The notes under the pieces were generated by a model. That model did not search any database and was not told the DNA's origin. It saw nothing but the letters and a program-made list of their open reading frames with translations. Made by a program: the position numbers and the translations under genes. Positions 46,418 through 55,635 of a stretch of DNA of 64,000 nt are shown here, in pieces (the first letter of the stretch is position 1; each line of letters begins with the position of its first letter). The DNA comes from Deltaproteobacteria bacterium (lineage in GTDB: Bacteria; Myxococcota_A; Polyangia; JACPQR01): contig JACPQR010000156.1 of assembly GCA_016190375.1 (NCBI GenBank), forward strand, positions 1 through 64,000, in the 5' to 3' direction.

Positions 46418-48268
46418 ATGGGCCTGCGAGAGGCAACCGCTGCGATGGGCCTCTTGGTGGCCGCGTGCGACGCGGGGAACTACGAGGTGCGCATCCACGT
46501 GCCGGGTGGGCCGGACCGTGCGGTCGAGGTCGAGGTCTCGCTGGTCCGTTCGTGCGGCGAGGTCGTGGTAATCGGCGAGGCGCCCGCCTCCTCGTTGAGG
46601 ACAGTGGTCGTCGTGGCCGATCGGAGCGGGCCGCTTGGACCCATCGAGGAGGGACCCTACGGGCTGTATGGGCGCGCTTGGGACGGGACTTGCCGCTTGT
46701 ACGCGGCTGGTTGCTCGCAGATCCGGGTCGAAGGCGGAGGCAGCGGGGACCTGGACGTCTACCTCGCCGAGCTGTCGCCGCCGCGGGGCTGTGACGAGGG
46801 CGAGACGTGCAGGAGTGGCCGGTGCGTCGGGCCAGACGCCGGACTGGAGGTCGATGCTGGATCGGAGGCGGGCATCGACGCGGGGGCGGACGCCGGCTCC
46901 GAGCCGGATGCGAGCGTCGACGCGGGGGCGGACGCCGACGCGGGATCCGAGTGCGACATCGACACCGACGGAGACGGCCATTTCTCCGTCGAGTGCGGGG
47001 GACTGGACTGCGACGAGGGCGACTCCTCGGTCCACCCCGGGGCGGCGGACAACGCGGACCGGGGGACCTGGCTGGTCGAGACCGTCGATTCGGGGAGCTC
47101 GACGGGCCGGTACACTTCGCTTGCCGTGGACTCGGCAGGTGCGGCCCACATCAGCTACGCCACCGGAGCAGGGGGCCTGGGCCACGCCACGAACGAGAGC
47201 GGAGAATGGGCGCTCCGGACGGTCGCCAAGGTCGGCGACTACTCGTCCGTGGCAGTCGGCGCAAACGGAGTGGTCCACTTCGCCTACCACCAGTGGCTCG
47301 AGGGAGCCGGCGAAATCCGCCACGTCACGAACATCTGGAAGGGGGAGACGGTCGACGACGTGGACGGCGGTGGACAGGTCTCGATGGCGCTCGATGCGGT
47401 CGGCGGCGACGTGCACATCGCCTACTACGCGAGCGTCGAGGGAGCCGGAGACCTGCGCTACGCCACCAACCGAAACGGCGACTGGGAGACGCGGACCGTC
47501 GACGATACCGAAGGCGCCGGGGGGAACCCGTCGCTGGCGCTCGACGCAAACGGCGCGGTCCACATCGCCTATTCCCGATACGTGTGCCCGGAGGAGTGCT
47601 ACCCCGACCCCGCGGAGCTGCGCCACGCGACGACGAACGTGGACGGCGAGTGGGTCGTCGAGCTGGTCGACACCTTCGAGGCAGAGGCCCGCAACATGAG
47701 CTCGTCATTGGCGATCGACCAAGAAGACGGCTCGGCTCACATCGCTTACTACTACTACACGGGCGAGCGGGACCTCCACTACGCCACCAACCGGAGCGGC
47801 GAGTGGGTGCTCGAAACGGTTGCCGAGGAGGACAACGCCGGAAACTACCCGTCGCTGGCGGTCGACGCGGACGGCGCGGTTCACATCGGCTACTACGATC
47901 AAGGCGGCGGCGCCGACCTCCGATACGTCACGAACCGCAGCGGCGACTGGGAGCACGATACCGTGGACACCGAAGGTCAAGCCATGTGGATGTCGCTCGC
48001 CGTCCACCGCGGCGATGTTCACCTCAGCTACCACGACTTCTCCTTCCCGGGATACCTGCGTCACGCCGTGAGCGGGCCTCGAGTCGACGGCATCGACCAG
48101 AACTGCGACGGCATGGACGGCGTGGACGCCGATGGGGACGGACACGCCTCGTGGATGAGCGGTGGCGATGACTGCGACGACGACGACGAGACGGTGTTCC
48201 CCGAGGCACCGGAGCTCGGGGGCGATGGCATCGACCAGGACTGCGATGGGTTGGTCTTCGACGAGTGA
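46418..48268 (+). CDS. Beta-propeller lipoprotein inserted into a MopE-type repeat
   Basis: A 616-residue predicted surface lipoprotein (signal MGLREATAAMGLLVAAC). Residues about 20-125 form an unknown domain with four cysteines. An Asp/Ala/Gly stalk follows (about 138-185). A MopE-type half-motif CDEGDSSVHPGAAD appears at about 202, then a propeller of seven or so repeats (about 215-540; SLAVDADGAVHIGYY, DLRYATNRxGDWExxTVD), then the second half-motif VDGIDQNCDGMDG, and finally a complete MopE motif (CDDDDETVFPEAPELGGDGIDQDCDG type) at the end. The propeller thus seems inserted in a MopE repeat. Function is unknown; the propeller resembles surface-exposed binding domains. Confidence 0.87.
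   Translation: MGLREATAAMGLLVAACDAGNYEVRIHVPGGPDRAVEVEVSLVRSCGEVVVIGEAPASSLRTVVVVADRSGPLGPIEEGPYGLYGRAWDGTCRLYAAGCSQIRVEGGGSGDLDVYLAELSPPRGCDEGETCRSGRCVGPDAGLEVDAGSEAGIDAGADAGSEPDASVDAGADADAGSECDIDTDGDGHFSVECGGLDCDEGDSSVHPGAADNADRGTWLVETVDSGSSTGRYTSLAVDSAGAAHISYATGAGGLGHATNESGEWALRTVAKVGDYSSVAVGANGVVHFAYHQWLEGAGEIRHVTNIWKGETVDDVDGGGQVSMALDAVGGDVHIAYYASVEGAGDLRYATNRNGDWETRTVDDTEGAGGNPSLALDANGAVHIAYSRYVCPEECYPDPAELRHATTNVDGEWVVELVDTFEAEARNMSSSLAIDQEDGSAHIAYYYYTGERDLHYATNRSGEWVLETVAEEDNAGNYPSLAVDADGAVHIGYYDQGGGADLRYVTNRSGDWEHDTVDTEGQAMWMSLAVHRGDVHLSYHDFSFPGYLRHAVSGPRVDGIDQNCDGMDGVDADGDGHASWMSGGDDCDDDDETVFPEAPELGGDGIDQDCDGLVFDE
46875..46936 (+). repeat. Two direct copies of a 20-bp sequence in the stalk region
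   Basis: TCGACGCGGGGGCGGACGCC occurs at 46875-46894 and again at 46917-46936, 42 nt apart and in frame. It codes for the Asp-Ala-Gly stalk and may allow in-frame length change by recombination. Confidence 0.8.
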
Positions 48269-48295
48269 GAAGGCCCCGTTTCCGCTCGAGGCTGG

Positions 48296-49051
48296 TCAGG
48301 CCGTCTTCTTCCGCTTCTTGCGCTTGCCCTTCGTCGACTCGAGCGCCTTCTCGATCGTGGCGACGCAGGTCGACAGGACGCGGATGCGGGCCCAGTACTT
48401 GTCGTTTGCCTCGACGATCGTCCATGGGGCGCGCTTGGTGGAGGTCTTCTCGATCATCTCGCGGACGGCGGCCTCGTAGGCCGCCCACTTCTCGCGGTTT
48501 CGCCAGTCCTCCTCGGTGAGCTTCCAGCTCCTCAGGTGGTCGTTCTTGCGCGTCTCGAAGCGCCTGAGCTGCTCCGCCTTGGAGATGTGAAGCCAGAACT
48601 TGGCGAGGATCACGCCGGAGTCGACGAGCTGCCCTTCGAACTCCTCGATCTCGCGGTACGCGCGCTTCCACTCGTACTCCTTGGCGAAGCCCTCCACCCG
48701 CTCGACGAGCACGCGCCCGTACCACGTCCGGTCGAAGACGCAGATCTGACCGCCGTCCGGAAGACGGCGCCAGAAGCGATAGAGGTAGTGCCGGACCTTG
48801 TCCTCGCCCTCCGGCGCGGCGATGGCGTGGACCTCGTAGAGCCTGGGATCGAGCGGCTGCGTCAGCCTCCGGATCGCGCCGCCCTTGCCGGCGGCATCCC
48901 ATCCCTCGAAGGCGAAGACGCAGGACAGGCCTTCCTCGTGCACGCGCTGCGCGAGGGAACGAAGTCGGATCTGGTTTTCCTCGAGCTGGGCGGCGTACTT
49001 CTTCGCCGAGAGCGCCTTGTCGAGCTTGACTCGATCGAGCAGATGACTCAT
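48296..49051 (-). CDS. PPK2-family polyphosphate kinase, second copy
   Basis: A 251-residue PPK2-family enzyme; members transfer phosphate between polyphosphate and nucleotides. Walker A is FEGWDAAGKGGAIRRL, Walker B-like FDRTWYGRVLVERVEG, and the lid contains FETRKNDHLRSWKLTEEDWRN. The sequence matches the C-terminal (catalytic) half of class II PPK2 polyphosphate:AMP phosphotransferase. A Lys/Arg-rich tail (GKRKKRKKTA) ends the protein. The start at 49051 overlaps the stop of the upstream PPK2 gene by 4 nt (ATGA). Together the pair looks like a split two-domain enzyme. It ends 27 bp from the convergent propeller gene. Confidence 0.95.
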   Translation of the reverse strand: MSHLLDRVKLDKALSAKKYAAQLEENQIRLRSLAQRVHEEGLSCVFAFEGWDAAGKGGAIRRLTQPLDPRLYEVHAIAAPEGEDKVRHYLYRFWRRLPDGGQICVFDRTWYGRVLVERVEGFAKEYEWKRAYREIEEFEGQLVDSGVILAKFWLHISKAEQLRRFETRKNDHLRSWKLTEEDWRNREKWAAYEAAVREMIEKTSTKRAPWTIVEANDKYWARIRVLSTCVATIEKALESTKGKRKKRKKTA

Positions 49052-49776
49052 GAGGCCGTCCTTCCCCGGCCGAGGAGCGCCCTGTCGTAGGCGTCGATCA
49101 GGGTCGCGTAGACCTTGCGGTTTGCGAAGTGCTTGTCGTTGGCCTCCACCACCGTCCAGGGCGCCTGTTCGGTCGAGGTCTCGGCCAGCATCCGGTCGAC
49201 CGCCTTCTCGTAGGCGGAGTACCGCGCGTTCTCGTTCCAGTCGTCCTCGGTGATCAGGTAGCGGCGCAGCGGATCCTTGGAGTACTTCTTGATCCGGTCC
49301 GCCTGCTCCTTGCGCGAGATGTGCATCCACGCCTTGACGAGCAGCGTGCCGTCATCGACCAGGGCCTGCTCGAACTCCCGGATCTCGCGGTAGGCCCGGA
49401 CGGCGTCCGCCTTGCTGACGCGATCGTCGAGCCGCTCCTTGAGCACGCGCCCGTACCAGCTCCGGTCGAAGATGGCCAGGACGCCTCTCCTCGGGAGGCG
49501 CAGCCAGAAACGGTAGAGCCACGGGCGATGCCGCTCCTCGGTCGTCGGCTCTCCGATCGCATGGACCTTGAAGCCGCGGGCGTCGAGCCGTTCGGTCAGG
49601 AGCTGGATGGCCGAGCCCTTGCCCGCGCACTCCCAGCCCTCGAAGACCACGATCGACGAGATCTTCCTGTCGAACGCGGCCTTGGTGAGGTCGGCGAGCC
49701 GCCGCCTGAGGTCCGGCAGCTCCTTCTTGAACGACTCCTTCGGCACGGACTGGGAGAGATCGATGTCGTCGAGCAT
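49048..49776 (-). CDS. PPK2-family polyphosphate kinase, first copy
   Basis: A 242-residue PPK2 domain protein. Walker A reads FEGWECAGKGSAIQLL, so the usual GxDxxGK Asp is Glu, as in less active or structural domains; FDRSWYGRVLKERLDD and the lid KYSKDPLRRYLITEDDW are kept. It matches the N-terminal half of class II PPK2 enzymes. Translation of the second copy is coupled through ATGA overlap. Whether this copy is catalytic is uncertain. The two copies are recognisably similar but strongly diverged, which argues against a recent duplication. Confidence 0.94.
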   Translation of the reverse strand: MLDDIDLSQSVPKESFKKELPDLRRRLADLTKAAFDRKISSIVVFEGWECAGKGSAIQLLTERLDARGFKVHAIGEPTTEERHRPWLYRFWLRLPRRGVLAIFDRSWYGRVLKERLDDRVSKADAVRAYREIREFEQALVDDGTLLVKAWMHISRKEQADRIKKYSKDPLRRYLITEDDWNENARYSAYEKAVDRMLAETSTEQAPWTVVEANDKHFANRKVYATLIDAYDRALLGRGRTAS

Positions 49777-49824
49777 CGGCGCCGGACGATATCACCAATC
49801 GGCGAGCTCCGAGGCCCTCGGAAG

Positions 49825-52278
49825 TCAGGGACCCAGGCCGTCGGGATCCGCGATGCGGACCACGCCCGGCGGGACGGGCTCGGCGCGGGCGAAACCGTGG
49901 AGGTCCGTCACCCCGGCCTTCAAAGCACCGTCCGCCAGGACGAGCACATAGCGGGAACGGGGCCGGATCGTGCGGCCATCGCCGGAGTAGACGTAGAACT
50001 CGGTCCAGTCCGCGTCACGGGGCCTCTCCCGCCGTGCGGGCTCGAGCGCCTCCTCGCAGGCTCGTCCCACCGCCAGGTCATGGTCCGTCTGCGCGCAGGT
50101 CCGCAGCCTGTCGACGATCGCCGGATCCGTCGCTCCGGCGAGGAGCCTCGCGGCGATCTCGCGCTCGAGCGGGCGGCCGGAACGGAGCGCCTCGACGAGG
50201 GATCGCGGGCTCGCGCACTCGCCCGCTCCGCCGAGGATCGCGGCACCCCGGAGCGCCGCGGCGGTCGTCAACGGATCGCGGTCGCGAGTGCGCGCGCACA
50301 GCTCGCCCACGGCGCCGCGGGCGCTCAGCGAGGCCAGGGAGCTCGCGGCGTTCGCGGCGACGCCCCAGCCTTCGTCGTCCAGCCCGCGCACGAGCGCGCG
50401 AACCGTCCCCTGCCCAGGGTGCCTGCCCAGCGAGAACGCGGCCGCCGCACGAACGTTTGCGGACTCGTCGCCGGCCAGCGCGCCGAGGAGCAGCACCCGC
50501 GCGGTCTCGCCGGGCAAGGGCCCGAGGGCGTCCATGACCTTGGCGCGCGTCCACTCGCTCGGGGCCGACGCCAAGGGAGCGAGCAGCACCGCACCCTCCT
50601 CGGACCGCGTCCTCGCCAGGGCGTCGATTGCCCGTATGGCGAGGCTCTCGTCGCGCCCGCGGGCCCTGACCCCGATGGCCTCGATCGCGTCGCTTCGGGG
50701 ATGGGACCTGAGGACGAGCGAAAGCGCTTGCAGGACCGCCGCCCGATCGCTCGGCCGAGGCCTCGAGAGCCGCTCCAGGAGCGGCGCGACCGACGCGGGG
50801 TCGGCGATGCGACCGAGCGCGAGCGCCGCCTCGGTCCGAAGCTGCGGATCGCCGTCGTCGAGGAGCGCGAGGAGGCGCCCGGCCGCCTGGATCGCGCCGA
50901 CCCGTCCGAGGGCCCTGACCGCCTCGAGGCGGATTCGGCCGCCGTCCTCGTCGGCGATCCTGAGGAGCGTCGGCCACGAGCGCTGGGCCCGAAGGAGCCC
51001 GAGGAGGCGCACGGCCAGGAGCCTCAGCGCCTCGGAGGGATCCCCGGCCAGGACGAGGAGCGGATCCGCGGCCCGCCCGTCGGGCGATTCCACGAAATTT
51101 CGCTCGAGGATCGGCTCGAGGGCCTCCGCGGCCGCGAGCCGCACGTCGGTACGCCGATCCGAGAGGCGCTCCAGGACCGGGACGAGAGCGCGCTGATCGC
51201 CGGTCTGCCCGAGCGCCGCCAGTACGCGCGTCGTGGAGACGCGGCCGGTCCCCAGGAGCTCGATCAGCGGCGGGCCCGCGGCGACGTCGCCGATGCGGCC
51301 GAGAGTCTCGACCGCCGCCGTGGCCACCTCGACGCTCCTGGGGTCCTCGAGGCGGGACACGAGTGACGGCGTCGCCGCCGAGCCTATCGTCGCCAGGGCG
51401 TCCATCGCGTCACGACGAAGCTCGGCACGTACGAGAGCGCGGACCAGCGCGGCGATTGCGGGCTGGGTCCCGATCTCGCCGAGCGCGAGGCAGGCACGCT
51501 GGCGGACCCGAGGCTCCCCGTCGTCGAGCAGCGTGACGATGGCGTCCACCGCCTCCTCTGCGCGCATCCGGCCCAGCGCGGCGATCGTCGCCATGCGGAC
51601 CTCGATCGTGGCATCGCGGACCGCCCCGAGGAGCGCGGGGACGGCGCGGTCATCCCGGATCTGCGCGAGCGCCTGGACGACGCGGATCCGCACCCGGGTC
51701 TCGAGGTCCTGCACCTTGCCGATCAGGGGCACGACCGCGCGCTCGTCGCCGAGGTCGCCCAGGACGCCGGCTGCGGCCTCGCGGACCGAAGGATGCGAGT
51801 CGTCGAGCCTGCCCAGGATCGGCACTATGAGCTCGGGATCTTCGAGCGCTCCCAGAGCGAGGACGGCCGCGCGGCGCACGTCCGCGTCCGAGTCGCCGAG
51901 GGCTCGAGTGAGCGCGCCGGCGGCGCGGCCGTCCGCCATCACCGCCAGGGCGCTCGCGGCGGCTTCGCGGGGCTCGGGATCGGGGTCGCTCAGCCAGCCG
52001 ATGAGCGTCGGAACGGCGGCGCGCTCCCCCCCGCGGGCCAAGAGGCCCGCCGCGGCCACGCGGACGTCGACGTCCGTGTCCTCGAGCGCACGGAGCAGGT
52101 GGGCTCGGGTCGACGACGTCGGGAATGTGCCCAGGGCGGCCACCACTTCGCGGCGGCGCGCCGGATCCGAGCTCCCGAGCCCCGCCGCGATCGAGTCGAT
52201 ACGGCCGGCCCAGTCGAAACCGACGAGCGCCGGAGTTGTCAGAACGACCACGAACCACAGCCAGCGGAGTCGGACCAT
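49825..52278 (-). CDS. Exported HEAT-repeat protein
   Basis: An 817-residue protein with an N-terminal signal or anchor (MVRLRWLWFVVVLTTPALVG). Almost the whole length consists of HEAT/PBS-lyase-type repeats of about 31 residues (for example DVRVAAAGLLARGGERAAVPTLIGWL, VRQRACLALGEIGTQPAIAALVRAL), about 22-24 of them. The last 80 residues form a small non-repeat domain (FYVYSGDGRTIRPRSRY). HEAT solenoids bind proteins; no partner is evident. The ATG at 52278 is preferred over longer forms because it starts the signal peptide. It is divergent from the PDZ-TlpA gene, 76 bp away. Confidence 0.88.
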   Translation of the reverse strand: MVRLRWLWFVVVLTTPALVGFDWAGRIDSIAAGLGSSDPARRREVVAALGTFPTSSTRAHLLRALEDTDVDVRVAAAGLLARGGERAAVPTLIGWLSDPDPEPREAAASALAVMADGRAAGALTRALGDSDADVRRAAVLALGALEDPELIVPILGRLDDSHPSVREAAAGVLGDLGDERAVVPLIGKVQDLETRVRIRVVQALAQIRDDRAVPALLGAVRDATIEVRMATIAALGRMRAEEAVDAIVTLLDDGEPRVRQRACLALGEIGTQPAIAALVRALVRAELRRDAMDALATIGSAATPSLVSRLEDPRSVEVATAAVETLGRIGDVAAGPPLIELLGTGRVSTTRVLAALGQTGDQRALVPVLERLSDRRTDVRLAAAEALEPILERNFVESPDGRAADPLLVLAGDPSEALRLLAVRLLGLLRAQRSWPTLLRIADEDGGRIRLEAVRALGRVGAIQAAGRLLALLDDGDPQLRTEAALALGRIADPASVAPLLERLSRPRPSDRAAVLQALSLVLRSHPRSDAIEAIGVRARGRDESLAIRAIDALARTRSEEGAVLLAPLASAPSEWTRAKVMDALGPLPGETARVLLLGALAGDESANVRAAAAFSLGRHPGQGTVRALVRGLDDEGWGVAANAASSLASLSARGAVGELCARTRDRDPLTTAAALRGAAILGGAGECASPRSLVEALRSGRPLEREIAARLLAGATDPAIVDRLRTCAQTDHDLAVGRACEEALEPARRERPRDADWTEFYVYSGDGRTIRPRSRYVLVLADGALKAGVTDLHGFARAEPVPPGVVRIADPDGLGP

Positions 52279-52354
52279 TCGAGAACCGGATCCTGCCACA
52301 CCGATCGGCACCCCGCGACCCCTGGCGAGCCGTCGCGTGGTAGCCTGGAGGACG

Positions 52355-53224
52355 ATGCACGTCGCGCGCCTCCTGTCGCCGCCGGCGGCCGTGGTCTTCT
52401 TGGCGCTGGCGCCGGCTGGAATCGCGGCAAACCCCTTGCCGCCGCTGCCCGGCCCGACGCCGCCGCTCCCGGGGCAACCCGCTCGGCCGCCCGGCCGGCC
52501 TTGGCTCGGGGTCGCGATGGACGAGACTCCGGCTGGAGTCGTCATCAGGGACGTGATCCCCGGATCGCCCGCCGAGGCCGGGGGCCTCATGGACGGGGAT
52601 CTCATCGATGGGGTTGGCGGTCAGCCCGTTCGCACGGCGGTGGAGGTCGCCGAGCGAGTCCTCGCCGCCGGAGTCGGCAGCTCGCTGCAGGTCCGCGTGC
52701 TTCGAGCCGGGACCACGCTGACGGTGACGACGACCCTCACGGAGGCGCCCGCCGGGCCCGGCGGTATGTTGCAGGCGCGCGTCGTCGGGCAGCCGGCTCC
52801 CGCGATCGAGGCGGTGTCGCCCACGACAGGCATCACGCCCACCCTCGCCAACCTGCGGGGCAGCGTCGTCGTCCTGGACTTCTGGGCCACCTGGTGCCGG
52901 CCCTGTCGCGTGGCCATGCGGCACTTCGCGGACTGGCACGTTCGATTCGGGGGGCGGGGCCTGAAGGTCGTAGGCCTGACGGACGAGGCGCCGGCGCTGA
53001 TCGCGCGCACCTCGCGGACGATGCGCGTGCCGTACGTCCTGGCCACGGACCCCGGGGCGCGCACTGCCGCTCGTTATGGCGTCTCGGCGATCCCGACGAT
53101 GTTCGTGATCGACCGGGCCGGCGTGATCCGGCACGTCTCGGTCGGCATCAGCCCCGTCGAGGCCGCGTCGATCGAGGCGCTGATCGAGCGCTTGCTCGGC
53201 CAGTCCGTCCCCGAAGCGCGCTAG
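52355..53224 (+). CDS. PDZ-TlpA fusion: exported thiol-disulphide protein
   Basis: A 289-residue exported protein. After a signal peptide (about 1-24) and a Pro-rich stretch (about 26-48) comes a PDZ domain (about 50-125, with RPWLGVAM, VIRDVIPGSPAEAGGLMDGDLI). A TlpA/ResA-like thioredoxin domain follows (about 145-285) with the active site FWATWCRPC (about C180/C183) and cis-Pro in SAIPTMFVID. GGAGG lies 4 nt before the ATG. PDZ plus thioredoxin in one protein suggests a reductase targeted to C-terminal tails or partners. The 3' end overlaps the convergent esterase gene by 4 bp (CTAG). Confidence 0.93.
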   Translation: MHVARLLSPPAAVVFLALAPAGIAANPLPPLPGPTPPLPGQPARPPGRPWLGVAMDETPAGVVIRDVIPGSPAEAGGLMDGDLIDGVGGQPVRTAVEVAERVLAAGVGSSLQVRVLRAGTTLTVTTTLTEAPAGPGGMLQARVVGQPAPAIEAVSPTTGITPTLANLRGSVVVLDFWATWCRPCRVAMRHFADWHVRFGGRGLKVVGLTDEAPALIARTSRTMRVPYVLATDPGARTAARYGVSAIPTMFVIDRAGVIRHVSVGISPVEAASIEALIERLLGQSVPEAR

Positions 53225-54195
53225 CCGATCCAGCGATCGAGGAAGGCGTACGCATCGGACCAGCACCGGCGGGCGCTCCTCCTGAACACGAGCGCATGGA
53301 AGGCGTGCAGCTCGCCGACGTAGTACCGCGCCTCGCAGGGAGCCCCCAGCCGTTCGAGCGCGGCAGCGAGGCGGCGCGTGTCCGGAAGGAGCGGGTCCTT
53401 GGTCCCCACAGCCAGGAAGAACGGAGGGAGCTCGCGATCCGGACGCACGCCCCGCTCGAAGAGGAGGAGCGGGTCTGCGAAGTCGAGCCAGCCGGGCTCC
53501 TCCCGGCGCTCGCGGAGGTACGCGTCGGTGACCTCTCGGAGCCGGTCGGCGATGAACGGCGAGAGGCTGTCCTTGCGGCGCCGAAAGCGATCCGTGTCGC
53601 TCACCTGGAAGAGCCCGCAGAACGGCATCACGGCTCGAGGCTCGAGCCCGGTGTCCCAGACCGTCCTCGCCCACGGCTCGTCGCGGCGGTAGCAGGTCGC
53701 CACGGCCAGGGCGGTGACGAGATTCGCTCCCGCCGACTCGCCCGCCAGGACCAGCCGCCCTGGATCCCCGCCTAGCGAGGCCGCGTGGCTCGCCAACCAC
53801 GTGAAGGCGCCGCAGGCATCCTGGACGGCGGCGGGGTAGGGGTGCCGCGGGGCGAGGCGGTAGCTGATGTTCGCCACCAGGAAGCCGCGCCTCGCGAACG
53901 CGAGCCCCATGATCCAGTGGCTGTCCTTCGACAGGATCCGGAAGCCGCCGCCGTGAACGTACAGGACCACGGGCCATGGCCCGGGGCTGCTCGTGGGGCG
54001 GTAGATGTCCAGCCGGTGCTCCGGAAGGCCGCTGTCCGTGTAGGGCAGGTCTCGGAGGATCTCCACGCCGTGTCGCTCGGGACGCGCGTTCGGATGCCAG
54101 CGGCCAGCCGTCGACGCTGCGCGAAAGAACGAGTCGACCAGGAGCGCACCGGCGCGCTGGCGGAGTCGACTTGCCCGAGAAGGCTTCTCCAGCAT
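53221..54195 (-). CDS. Alpha/beta-hydrolase, hormone-sensitive-lipase (HSL) type esterase
   Basis: A 324-residue cytoplasmic hydrolase. The oxyanion motif HGGGF is in YVHGGGFRILSKDS, the nucleophile Ser in LAGESAGANLV, the Asp in VGTKDPLLPDT and the His in ELHAFHALVF. This set is typical of the HSL family IV carboxylesterases, which hydrolyse short- and medium-chain esters. The start at 54195 (MLEKPSRAS) is preferred; an upstream ATG at 54273 is possible. The N-terminal 60 residues form the family cap. It is divergent from the VWA gene with 60 bp between the starts and convergently overlaps the PDZ-TlpA gene. Confidence 0.93.
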   Translation of the reverse strand: MLEKPSRASRLRQRAGALLVDSFFRAASTAGRWHPNARPERHGVEILRDLPYTDSGLPEHRLDIYRPTSSPGPWPVVLYVHGGGFRILSKDSHWIMGLAFARRGFLVANISYRLAPRHPYPAAVQDACGAFTWLASHAASLGGDPGRLVLAGESAGANLVTALAVATCYRRDEPWARTVWDTGLEPRAVMPFCGLFQVSDTDRFRRRKDSLSPFIADRLREVTDAYLRERREEPGWLDFADPLLLFERGVRPDRELPPFFLAVGTKDPLLPDTRRLAAALERLGAPCEARYYVGELHAFHALVFRRSARRCWSDAYAFLDRWIG

Positions 54196-54255
54196 TCGAC
54201 GAGTCACAGCATAGCACGCGCACTTCGCGCTACATTCTTCGCCGTCGTCGCATCG

Positions 54256-55635
54256 ATGAACGAGATCCTCCACGGGTTCGTCCGCGCCCTGCGCCGCGCG
54301 GGACTTCGCATCTCGCCAGCCGAGACAGTCGACGCCTTTCGCGCCGCTCTCGAGGTCGGGCTCGAGGACCGCTCCCTGCTTCGCGCCGCGCTCGTGGGCA
54401 CGCTGGCGAAGAGCCGGGCGGATCGCGAGCGGGCCCTGGAGTCTTTCGATCTGTTCTTCTCGGCCGGCAGCGAGCCTGGCGTCGATCTGCAGGCGGCCTT
54501 GCGCCGGCGCGGCGCCTCCGACGCCGCCATCGCTGCGCTACGGGGCGCGCTCGGTTCGGGCGGCTCGGGGCTCGGGGCCCTGCTCGGCGGCGCGGGCGAG
54601 CTCGAGCGCCGGCTGCGGTCCGCGGGATTGCAGGCGAGCGTCGAGACCATGCAGAGCCCGCTGCAGATCGGGATCTTCACGCACCGCATGCTCGCCGAGC
54701 TCGGCTGGCAGGACGCTGCCGACGAGCTGGTCAGCGCATCGAGGGAGCTCGGCGACTTGCTCGGCGACGAGGCCGAAGAGGTCGCCCTGCTCTTGCGCCA
54801 GGAGCTCGACGAGGTGCGGCGCAGGGTTCGCGATGCGGTCGGGCGAGAGTTCCTCCGCCAGCACGGGGGAGCCATGGACCGGATGCGGCAGAAGCTCCTC
54901 GAAGAGCGGGATTTCGCCTCGATGGGACCGGCGGAGGCGCGAGCCGTGAGGGACTCCGTCAGGCTGCTGGCCCAGAAGCTCCGATCGACCGAGAGCCTTC
55001 GCCGCAAGAGGGAACGTCGCGGGCGCTTCGATCCTCGACGCACGATCCAGAAGAGCCTGACGACCTCGGGAGTTCCGATCAGGCTCCAGTTCCGGAAGAG
55101 GCGGCGGGAGCGACCGCGCCTGGTTCTCCTCTGCGACATCTCGGACTCGGTGAAGAACGTCGCCCGCCTGATGCTCGAGCTCGTGCACGCCATGCAGGAC
55201 GTCTTCGCTCGGACGAGGTCCTTCGTCTTCGTCTCCGAGATCGGCGAGGCGACCGATCTGTTCGCCCGCTACCCCGTCGAGCGCGCGATGGGCCTCGTCT
55301 GGTCGGGCGAGGTCGTGAACGCGTACTCGCGCTCCGACTATGGGCGGGCCCTCGGGCAGTTCGAGGCGCGCTTCCTCGAGAGCCTGAACAGGAGGACGAC
55401 GGTGGTGGTCCTCGGCGACGGCCGAAACAACCATCAGGAACCTCGAGCCGAGATCCTCGCGAGGATCCGCCGTCGCTCGTCACGGCTCCTGTGGCTGACG
55501 CCCGAGCCGCGGGCCGCCTGGGGCTTCGGCGACAGCGCGATGCACCTGTACGCTCCACACTGCACCGGCGTCTACACGGTCCGCAGCCTCGCGACGCTGA
55601 GGACCGCCGTCGACGCCATCGTCCGGGCGCCGTGA
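54256..55635 (+). CDS. VWA-domain protein of the CoxE-like family
   Basis: A 459-residue protein. Residues 1-60 resemble the CoxE N-terminus (FVRALRRAGLRISPAETVDAFRAAL). A helical middle part follows, then a VWA domain (about 285-455) with MIDAS DISDSVK (about 294), a Ser in the VWSGEVVNAYSRSDYG loop and VVVLGDGRNN. CoxE-type VWA proteins usually work with MoxR-like ATPases to insert metals or remodel complexes; the nearest MoxR gene here is 10 kb away. The stop overlaps the start of the flippase-like gene (GTGA), so the two are co-translated. Confidence 0.9.
   Translation: MNEILHGFVRALRRAGLRISPAETVDAFRAALEVGLEDRSLLRAALVGTLAKSRADRERALESFDLFFSAGSEPGVDLQAALRRRGASDAAIAALRGALGSGGSGLGALLGGAGELERRLRSAGLQASVETMQSPLQIGIFTHRMLAELGWQDAADELVSASRELGDLLGDEAEEVALLLRQELDEVRRRVRDAVGREFLRQHGGAMDRMRQKLLEERDFASMGPAEARAVRDSVRLLAQKLRSTESLRRKRERRGRFDPRRTIQKSLTTSGVPIRLQFRKRRRERPRLVLLCDISDSVKNVARLMLELVHAMQDVFARTRSFVFVSEIGEATDLFARYPVERAMGLVWSGEVVNAYSRSDYGRALGQFEARFLESLNRRTTVVVLGDGRNNHQEPRAEILARIRRRSSRLLWLTPEPRAAWGFGDSAMHLYAPHCTGVYTVRSLATLRTAVDAIVRAP

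Noticed and set aside
53976..55631. N-terminal extension of the flippase frame
   Set aside because: Covered by the VWA gene; the GTG at 55632 overlaps the VWA stop and precedes the signal segment.
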